Shown here one piece after another: positions 59,518 through 64,000 of a stretch of 64,000 bases of DNA. Under the pieces are notes generated by a model that saw nothing but the letters and a program-made list of their open reading frames with translations, was not told the DNA's origin and searched no databases. The DNA is from CAVUAA01 sp963739345. GTDB taxonomy: Bacteria > Chlamydiota > Chlamydiia > Chlamydiales > JAFEGQ01. The translations under genes were made by a program, and so were the position numbers. Within the stretch, counting starts at the first letter, position 1. The number at the start of each line of letters is the position of its first letter. The DNA lies in contig CAVUAA010000001.1 of assembly GCA_963739345.1 (NCBI GenBank), forward strand, positions 558,001 through 622,000, given 5' to 3'.

Positions 59518-60108
59518 TCAATCCTTTTTCAACATCACCAGCAACTCATCGGCTCGCTCTTTGAGCAGTCGCCGATCTCTCTTGCCGTACAAGCTGTTAA
59601 GAATCTCAAACTGCTCCTTCCCCCTGAGCGATGCATCATGTCGAAATGTCCCGCGCCACGCCGCCTCAAACTCATCCTCGGGCATCTTCCCTTTCAAATA
59701 GGTCTCGAGCAGCTTCACATACTCACTAACGTCTGATAAAACAGATCCTGCACACTCCTCTTCACACCCACCCAGATGGTTCTGTAGTGCCCCGGCAACC
59801 ACATCGCTTTTGATGTCCCAGTTGTCCACATCGTAAACCGGCTTCCCATCGACGAACAGAATAAACTGTGGCGACTGATGCACCACCCCCGTCAATTCGG
59901 CCACGTGATTAGAGGCCGCCCGATTTTCAATCACTCGGATGAAGCCCACGTGCAGCTCTTTTCTCGTTCCGCATGCCTCTTCCACATGCCCAAAACCTTC
60001 CATTGTCTTGTGACATCCCCCCGCCTTAAAAATGGCTCCTGTCGGAAACTTCTCCAAGAACTCATTCACTTCGTCTGCCGTCGTCAATTCAAATATTCTC
60101 TCACGCAT
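59518..60108 (-). CDS. BrxC-like bacilliredoxin domain with helical tail
   Basis: A 196-residue protein. The first ~110 residues resemble the monothiol bacilliredoxin BrxC/YtxJ: FKAGGCHKT at the thiol position and ENRAASNHVAELTGVVHQSPQFILFVDGKPVYD, equivalent to the family HESPQ block. The Cys-Pro pair of the family is Cys-His here. A helical ~85-residue tail (EYVKLLETYLKGKMPEDEFEAAWRG) is added. It may exchange thiols or repair redox damage near pyruvate dehydrogenase. It contains copy 4 of the 12-base word. Confidence 0.6.
   Translation of the reverse strand: MRERIFELTTADEVNEFLEKFPTGAIFKAGGCHKTMEGFGHVEEACGTRKELHVGFIRVIENRAASNHVAELTGVVHQSPQFILFVDGKPVYDVDNWDIKSDVVAGALQNHLGGCEEECAGSVLSDVSEYVKLLETYLKGKMPEDEFEAAWRGTFRHDASLRGKEQFEILNSLYGKRDRRLLKERADELLVMLKKD
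59728..59739 (+). repeat. 12-base word AACGTCTGATAA, copy 4
   Basis: Within the bacilliredoxin-like gene (complement TTA TCA GAC GTT). It is followed by AACAGAT, close to the AGCAGAT after copy 1. Confidence 0.7.
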
Positions 60109-60165
60109 TACTCACCTCACAGGTTTCCGCTATTCTACCATCAACCCCACCCGAACACAACAAAC

Positions 60166-60507
60166 TCAAGCTCTGGGACGGGGGCGCCCACCACCACGTG
60201 GGCGGACTGGAAGATCGCGGAGGCGGATACGCGGCACCTTCTCATGCTCCTTTTTAGCATGCCAAAGATTGTAGTTGGACTGTAGATTAAGCCAGAGCTG
60301 CGGCGTTGTCCCTAATGCATCTGCTAAATCAAGTGCAATTGCCTCTGTCACACCCCGCTTCCCGTTGATGATGGCGCTAAGCTTCGGCTGCGTCCACGAG
60401 CCGCCTAAGTGCTCAACAAACGCAATCTGCGACATCTTCATAGGAACCAAGAATTCTTCCCAAAGAATTTCTCCCGGGTGCGTCGGTGGTCTCTTACTTG
60501 GCAACAT
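60166..60507 (-). CDS. higA: HigA-like antitoxin
   Basis: A 113-residue helix-turn-helix protein. PTHPGEILWEEFLVP is the usual N-terminal motif of HigA/VapI-type antitoxins, followed by MSQIAFVEHLGG...QPKLSAIINGKRGVTEAIALDLADALG (DNA-binding helices) and TPQLWLNLQSNYNLW. The last ~25 residues are Arg/Pro-rich (RPRGGGRPRPRA), an unusual tail. It lies 14 bases after the toxin gene and would neutralise it and repress the pair. Confidence 0.9.
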   Translation of the reverse strand: MLPSKRPPTHPGEILWEEFLVPMKMSQIAFVEHLGGSWTQPKLSAIINGKRGVTEAIALDLADALGTTPQLWLNLQSNYNLWHAKKEHEKVPRIRLRDLPVRPRGGGRPRPRA

Positions 60508-60521
60508 TGTATCCCTCCAAT

Positions 60522-60815
60522 TCAGTGATAATCGACAATCTGAACCTCCTCTGGGCCATCCTCACCCCAAACGAAGATGATGCGGTACTGATCGTTGATC
60601 CGAATGCTGTGCATTCCATCTAGATCATTCTTCAACTTCTCCAATCGGTTCCCAGGGGGCGCTCTTAGGTCTCCCAACGTCTCAGCAGAGTCCAAATAGT
60701 CGAGCTTGCGTCGAGTCACCGCAACGGCAGACCTAGGCAATAACCGGCGCGCCTGAACCGATGAAACCCCCTTGTAGAGGTCTTCAGTCGCCTTGTCCCC
60801 AAAGGAATCGATCAT
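60522..60815 (-). CDS. higB: HigB/RelE-like toxin
   Basis: A 97-residue protein of the RelE/HigB mRNA-cleaving family. IDSFGDKATEDLYKG at the start, LRAPPGNRLEKLKNDLDGMHSIRINDQYRIIFVW with the conserved Arg residues, and EVQIVDYH at the end are typical. It is first in the operon, before higA, which is the usual HigBA order. A 19-base operator-like inverted repeat lies just upstream. Confidence 0.92.
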   Translation of the reverse strand: MIDSFGDKATEDLYKGVSSVQARRLLPRSAVAVTRRKLDYLDSAETLGDLRAPPGNRLEKLKNDLDGMHSIRINDQYRIIFVWGEDGPEEVQIVDYH

Positions 60816-60823
60816 AAACTCAC

Positions 60824-60842
60824 TATATCACATAGCGATATA
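60824..60842. promoter_or_regulatory. Likely higBA operator
   Basis: TATATC (60824-60829) and GATATA (60837-60842) form an inverted repeat with a seven-base spacer. GTGATATA occurs twice on the minus strand. It is placed nine bases upstream of higB, overlapping the likely -10 region. HigA binding is inferred. Confidence 0.5.
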
Positions 60843-60852
60843 TATCACAACC

Positions 60853-61482
60853 CTACTCCGAAAATAGTGCAGAGCCGAGACGGAGGAGAGTGGCGCCCTC
60901 TTCGACGGCGATGGGATAATCGTTGGTCATGCCCATTGAGAGATGGGGCAAGGGTTCGCCAGAGAGCTGCTGGAGATCATCGCGAAGGAGGCGGAGGGTG
61001 TGAAAGCAGGTGCGGATTGATTGGGTGTCGTCGGTGCGAGGAGCCATGGTCATCAGGCCATCCACCTGGAGGTGAGGAAGGGAAACGATCTGAGTGAAGG
61101 CGGTTTTAAGAGCATCGGGAGTGAAACCGTGCTTAGAGGCTTCGCCGGAAGTGTTGACCTGGAGGAGAATGCGGGTCTGATCAGTGCTAGAGGAGGAGAT
61201 TTTTTGGGCGAGCTCGAGCGAATCGACCGAGTGGATGAGGGCGAAATGGCCAATCGTTTTGGCCACTTTCTTCCGTTGGAGCGAGCCGATGAAATGCCAC
61301 TGGATGTCAGAAGGAAGCTGAGGCTGTTTTTCGAGCGCCTCGTCCAGCCGGTTTTCACCAAAGTGGCGGTACCCCTCGTCGTAGAGCTTTTGAATCTCTT
61401 CGACCGTCCGCCGTTTGGAGACCGCAATGACGATGACTCCGTCAAAGGCGATCATCAGACCAGTCTTTTCCGATAAAGCCAT
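60853..61482 (-). CDS. yggS: PLP homeostasis protein YggS
   Basis: A 209-residue pyridoxal-phosphate-binding TIM barrel. The Schiff-base Lys is in VIAVSKRRT; HFGENRLDEALEK, WHFIGSLQRKK, LLQVNTSGEASKHGF and LSMGMTNDYPIAVEEGATLLRLG follow. Typical members have ~30 residues before the Lys strand. Here only 20 exist from ATG 61482, or 11 from ATG 61455 (overlapping the upstream stop as TGATG), so the first helix is shortened or absent. Last gene of the nfeD-floA operon. Confidence 0.9.
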   Translation of the reverse strand: MALSEKTGLMIAFDGVIVIAVSKRRTVEEIQKLYDEGYRHFGENRLDEALEKQPQLPSDIQWHFIGSLQRKKVAKTIGHFALIHSVDSLELAQKISSSSTDQTRILLQVNTSGEASKHGFTPDALKTAFTQIVSLPHLQVDGLMTMAPRTDDTQSIRTCFHTLRLLRDDLQQLSGEPLPHLSMGMTNDYPIAVEEGATLLRLGSALFSE

Positions 61483-62339
61483 GACCAGAACCGCTTAGAG
61501 TATTTCTGCAGTCGGTTGGAGGGAGAGATAAAGCGGAGCGATTTGGGAAGGACTTGAAAACGTTCGGGACGCATTGGCAAGCTTTTTTGCCAAATAAGGG
61601 TGGTGTTGCCGGCCACCTTGAGAGTGCCATCCGGGAGCTGGAATAGGTGCGTTTGGGTGCCCGAGGAGCGGCGCATGGCATCGATGCTGTTATCGTCGAT
61701 ATTGAAGAGATGGAAGTTCTCCTTGCAAACGAAGAAAGCATTTAGCTCACTCGTGGCAATCAACTCATATCCCTTTTCTTGGCCCAACCGAATGAGAGCA
61801 GCGAGCGAAGCTCCCTGCGCCACTTTGGGATCACGCTCCTGCACAAACACCACCTCATTGGGAATCGTTTGGTTGTACTCCACTACCATCAGTTTCGGTC
61901 GATAGACTCGTAGCGACTCCCACAGGTGGTAGTCATTGCCATCGACGTCGAGACAGAAAAAATCAAAGTCGAGGGGGAGACCGGCCCTCTTAAAAATGTC
62001 ATCGAGGGTGCTCTCCCCCTCAAACTGGGCGAGAGTGTGGATGCACTGCACATCGTCCCGATCGGCGTAGCACTGATTGAGTTTAGCAAAGAGTTTAGGA
62101 CAAGCTTCAATCATGACGGCCGACCACCCCTTCTCAGTGATCAGCAGTCGGGTGTTGCTCATGAAGATGCCATCAGCCGCCCCAAGTTCAACACAATTTC
62201 CCTTCTCCACGCCTAAAATCTCAAAGATCTTGGCCAGCATCCCATCTTCACCCGTTTGGGTGAACTGGTTATACGCGTGCTGACGCCAGATCCAGTTATT
62301 TCTGCCGCGGGTCGAGAGAGGAGCAACCTCTAAAATCAT
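61455..62339 (-). CDS. FkbM-family methyltransferase
   Basis: A 294-residue SAM-dependent methyltransferase. NCVELGAADGIFMSNTRLL (motif I), AVMIEACPKLFAKL, and DFFCLDVDGNDYHLWESL are FkbM-like blocks; the last ~110 residues are less conserved and basic at the end (RFWSWLYRKRLV). FkbM enzymes O-methylate sugars or polyketides; the substrate here is unknown. The start overlaps the upstream gene by four bases. Confidence 0.8.
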   Translation of the reverse strand: MILEVAPLSTRGRNNWIWRQHAYNQFTQTGEDGMLAKIFEILGVEKGNCVELGAADGIFMSNTRLLITEKGWSAVMIEACPKLFAKLNQCYADRDDVQCIHTLAQFEGESTLDDIFKRAGLPLDFDFFCLDVDGNDYHLWESLRVYRPKLMVVEYNQTIPNEVVFVQERDPKVAQGASLAALIRLGQEKGYELIATSELNAFFVCKENFHLFNIDDNSIDAMRRSSGTQTHLFQLPDGTLKVAGNTTLIWQKSLPMRPERFQVLPKSLRFISPSNRLQKYSKRFWSWLYRKRLV

Positions 62340-62737
62340 CTCAGGCCTACCGGGGGTTCAAGGATTTCGTGAAGGATGACCATATCACGGCCGCTACTTT
62401 GTTGAACAAGTTTCTGAACAGGCGACGAGTCATCATAAATGACCGCTTGATCGAGGATCACCGGTGCCTTACGAGTGACATGCACAGGCGCAGCTCGCCT
62501 CGCACGGACCACCTCGATGACCGGCTCCTCCTCCATCAGCTCCGGGGGGATTTCCCTCCCCACCTGCTTGAAAAGCCGACGGAGCGCCTCTCGCTCCTGC
62601 GCTTCAGCCGCTGCCCGTCGACGGGCAAACTCTTCTGGGTTCTGCCTCTCAAAACGCTTCTGCAACATCCGACGGATGACGGGCGCCAAAAGCGCCAAGA
62701 TCACCACAATGAAACCGATCAGCTCAAAGATCGTCAC
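62336..62737 (-). CDS. Small single-helix membrane protein
   Basis: A 133-residue protein. One N-terminal helix (FELIGFIVVILALLAPVIRRML) is followed by a charged coiled-coil-like stretch (ERQNPEEFARRRAAAEAQEREALRRLF region) and a flexible tail. It sits between floA and the FkbM gene with four-base overlaps on both sides, so it may assist the flotillin-like protein at the membrane. No family recognised. Confidence 0.7.
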   Translation of the reverse strand: MTIFELIGFIVVILALLAPVIRRMLQKRFERQNPEEFARRRAAAEAQEREALRRLFKQVGREIPPELMEEEPVIEVVRARRAAPVHVTRKAPVILDQAVIYDDSSPVQKLVQQSSGRDMVILHEILEPPVGLR

Positions 62738-63711
62738 TTCTTCGGCCCCTGCTCCTCTTTGCCAATCGAATCCCGCATCTGGGTGTCAGCCTTCACGTTA
62801 TTCATTCTGTAGTAGTCCATGATCCCTAAATTTCCCGCGCGGAACGCCTCGGCCATCGCCGCCGGAACCTGCGCTTCCATCTCTTTGATCAGGGCAATAT
62901 TCTCCCGCTCGTGAGCGGCAGCCATCGCTCGCCTCCCTTCGGCCGCCGCCTGCGCAATCTTCATGTTGGCCTCAGCCTCGGCTGTCTTCAAGATCGCTCC
63001 AATGTTCTCACCCACGTCCACGTCGGCAATATCAATTGAGAGGATGGTAAAGGCGGTTTGCGCGTCGAGTCCCCTCTCCAGGACCAGCCGAGAAATGGCG
63101 TCAGGTGACTCAAGAACCTTAAGATGTGTCTCAGCGCTACCAATGGCGCTGACGATCCCCTCGCCCACACGGGCGATAACGGTCTCTTCGGTCGCTCCCC
63201 CGACCAGCTGGGCCAGGTTAGTCCGCACCGTCACCCGGGCGCGCACCTTCAGCTGCACCCCGTTCTTTGCAACAGCGCTAATGAACTCACCCCGCGACGC
63301 GTCGGGACAGTCGATCACCTTGGGATAGACCGATGTTCGGACCGCATCCAAAATGTCTCGCCCCGCCAGGTCGATCGCCGTCGCCTGTCGCCAGCTCAAT
63401 TCAATGTTGGCCTTGTCGGCCGCAATCATCGCCGCCACAACTTCCAGCACGTGTCCACGGGCCAGGTAGTGAGTCTCAAGGTCGTTCACCTCAATCTGCT
63501 TCAGCCCCGCCTTGTAGGCGTTGATCCGCGCGTTGACGATGATCTTGGGTGGAATCTTCCGCAAACTCATCCCGATGATGTTGAAGAGCGAAATGGGAGT
63601 GCCCGAAACAAACGCCTGAAACCAGAGCGCAATGAAACGGCCGGCGATCGCAAACATCACCAATACGATGATGGCGATCACAATGATCAAGATATAAATC
63701 TCAGTTGGCAT
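62734..63711 (-). CDS. floA: Flotillin-like protein FloA
   Basis: A 325-residue protein that scaffolds membrane microdomains. Residues 1-45 form a membrane-inserted hydrophobic segment, then PPKIIVNARINAYKAGL, an SPFH-like region (VQLKVRARVTVRTNLAQLVGGATEETVIARVGEGIVS area), and a helical C-terminal part with Ala/Glu-rich repeats (EANMKIAQAAAEGRRAMA). Matches the YqfA/FloA family in length and order. It is preceded by an NfeD-like gene (one-base overlap), the usual partner. Confidence 0.93.
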   Translation of the reverse strand: MPTEIYILIIVIAIIVLVMFAIAGRFIALWFQAFVSGTPISLFNIIGMSLRKIPPKIIVNARINAYKAGLKQIEVNDLETHYLARGHVLEVVAAMIAADKANIELSWRQATAIDLAGRDILDAVRTSVYPKVIDCPDASRGEFISAVAKNGVQLKVRARVTVRTNLAQLVGGATEETVIARVGEGIVSAIGSAETHLKVLESPDAISRLVLERGLDAQTAFTILSIDIADVDVGENIGAILKTAEAEANMKIAQAAAEGRRAMAAAHERENIALIKEMEAQVPAAMAEAFRAGNLGIMDYYRMNNVKADTQMRDSIGKEEQGPKK

Positions 63712-64000
63712 CAGTTATCCTCAGTTTTTTTGACGATCAGGTGCCCACCTTCACCGCCGATTACAGTAATTTTTGTCCCCAAGTCCAGGTAGCCCATCCG
63801 AGAGACCGCCTGGTACCGCTTGCCCTCAATGGAGACGTGCCCCGCCGGCTTAAGATTGGCCGCCACCGTCCCCTCCTTCCCTATCAGTTCACTCTCATAA
63901 GTCGACGCCCGATACCCCTCTTGATCCGTTGAAAGATAGAGGCTGCTCTTGCGAATCCGCTTGAGGGCAAATCTCCCCAGGAAGAAAAGGAGGATGATCA
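63711..64000 (-). CDS. NfeD-like protein, C-terminal part
   Basis: The frame enters from the right edge and ends at 63711-63713. The visible ~95 residues start with the end of a membrane helix (IILLFFLGRFALKRIRKS), then an OB-fold domain with LIGKEGTVAANLKPAGHVSIEGKRYQAVS and TKITVIGGEGGHLIV, typical of NfeD partners of flotillins and stomatins. The stop overlaps the floA ATG by one base (TGATG). Confidence 0.85.
   Translation of the reverse strand, partial: IILLFFLGRFALKRIRKSSLYLSTDQEGYRASTYESELIGKEGTVAANLKPAGHVSIEGKRYQAVSRMGYLDLGTKITVIGGEGGHLIVKKTEDN

Noticed and set aside
12017..59739. Neisseria-type DNA uptake sequence
   Set aside because: The word contains CGTCTGA as in GCCGTCTGAA, but flanking bases differ and the host is not a Neisseria; only the general idea of an oriented motif is kept.
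1..64000. CRISPR arrays, rRNA genes, prophage structural genes
   Set aside because: No regularly spaced repeats, no rRNA-like conserved stretches and no phage head or tail genes were seen on either strand.

Overview
The window looks like a chromosomal piece from a GC-rich member of the Chlamydiota (an environmental, Parachlamydia-like lineage rather than Chlamydia itself). The strongest reason is gene content and order. It carries acpP-fabG-fabD-fabH, then divergent recR-bamA-skp-lpxD, then the pyruvate dehydrogenase genes. It also carries yidC-dnaA with lgt nearby, and yacL-like/acpS/trxB. As I remember it, all of these groups are clustered in the same way in Chlamydia trachomatis. Other chlamydial traits are a DASS-type dicarboxylate carrier, a Ser/Thr kinase fused to a formylglycine-generating-enzyme-like domain, the futalosine menaquinone route, a DUF2608 protein and many unrecognised secreted or helical proteins. 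I saw no rRNA, no CRISPR and only one tRNA (Leu, UAG).

Layout. 1-8.9 kb: glycerol kinase end, an exported superoxide dismutase, two methyltransferases, a pair of DUF4097-like exported proteins, an RDD protein, a membrane-bound HtrA-like protease and an NhaD-type antiporter. 9-14.5 kb: DUF378 protein, dicarboxylate carrier, aldo/keto reductase, then an overlapping block NqrM-mqnE-mqnA-menG that joins Na+-NQR maturation to menaquinone synthesis. 14.4-21.3 kb: maf, a HEAT-repeat exported protein, an 853-residue protein built from two diverged repeats, a beta-barrel. 21.3-26.7 kb: tRNA-Leu, an M16 peptidase and a tightly coupled three-gene cassette of signal-less helical proteins, two of which have hydrophobic segments (possible type III secretion translocator-like or effector proteins). 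26.7-36.4 kb: metallo-beta-lactamase fold hydrolase, tyrosine phosphatase plus kinase, yidC, dnaA, ridA, a frameshifted GDP-fucose synthase, lgt, rlmH. 36.4-42.2 kb: LRR protein, SDR, yacL-like, acpS, trxB, a beta-barrel.

42.1-45.0 kb is the accessory hot spot. It holds two related small unknown genes that begin ATGGAAGAGAT and a third small gene (MEEV) whose 3' end has been replaced by a 171-bp MITE-like element. An intact IS5/IS903-type insertion sequence with an 8-bp target duplication and a second MITE-like copy follow. 45-48.5 kb: a transporter-like membrane domain fused to a helical-repeat tail, DUF2608 and an HD-domain protein. 48.5-59.5 kb: fatty-acid synthesis, outer-membrane biogenesis (BamA, Skp, LpxD) and pyruvate dehydrogenase. 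59.5-64 kb: a bacilliredoxin-like protein, a higBA toxin-antitoxin pair, and an overlapping operon nfeD-floA-unknown-fkbM-yggS.

Signals not explained by genes include a 12-base word present four times in one orientation, several large palindromes, a 33-nt dispersed repeat, and a shared 5' coding word in four unrelated-looking unknown genes. Many genes overlap by 1-8 bases, so most of the window is organised in translationally coupled operons.
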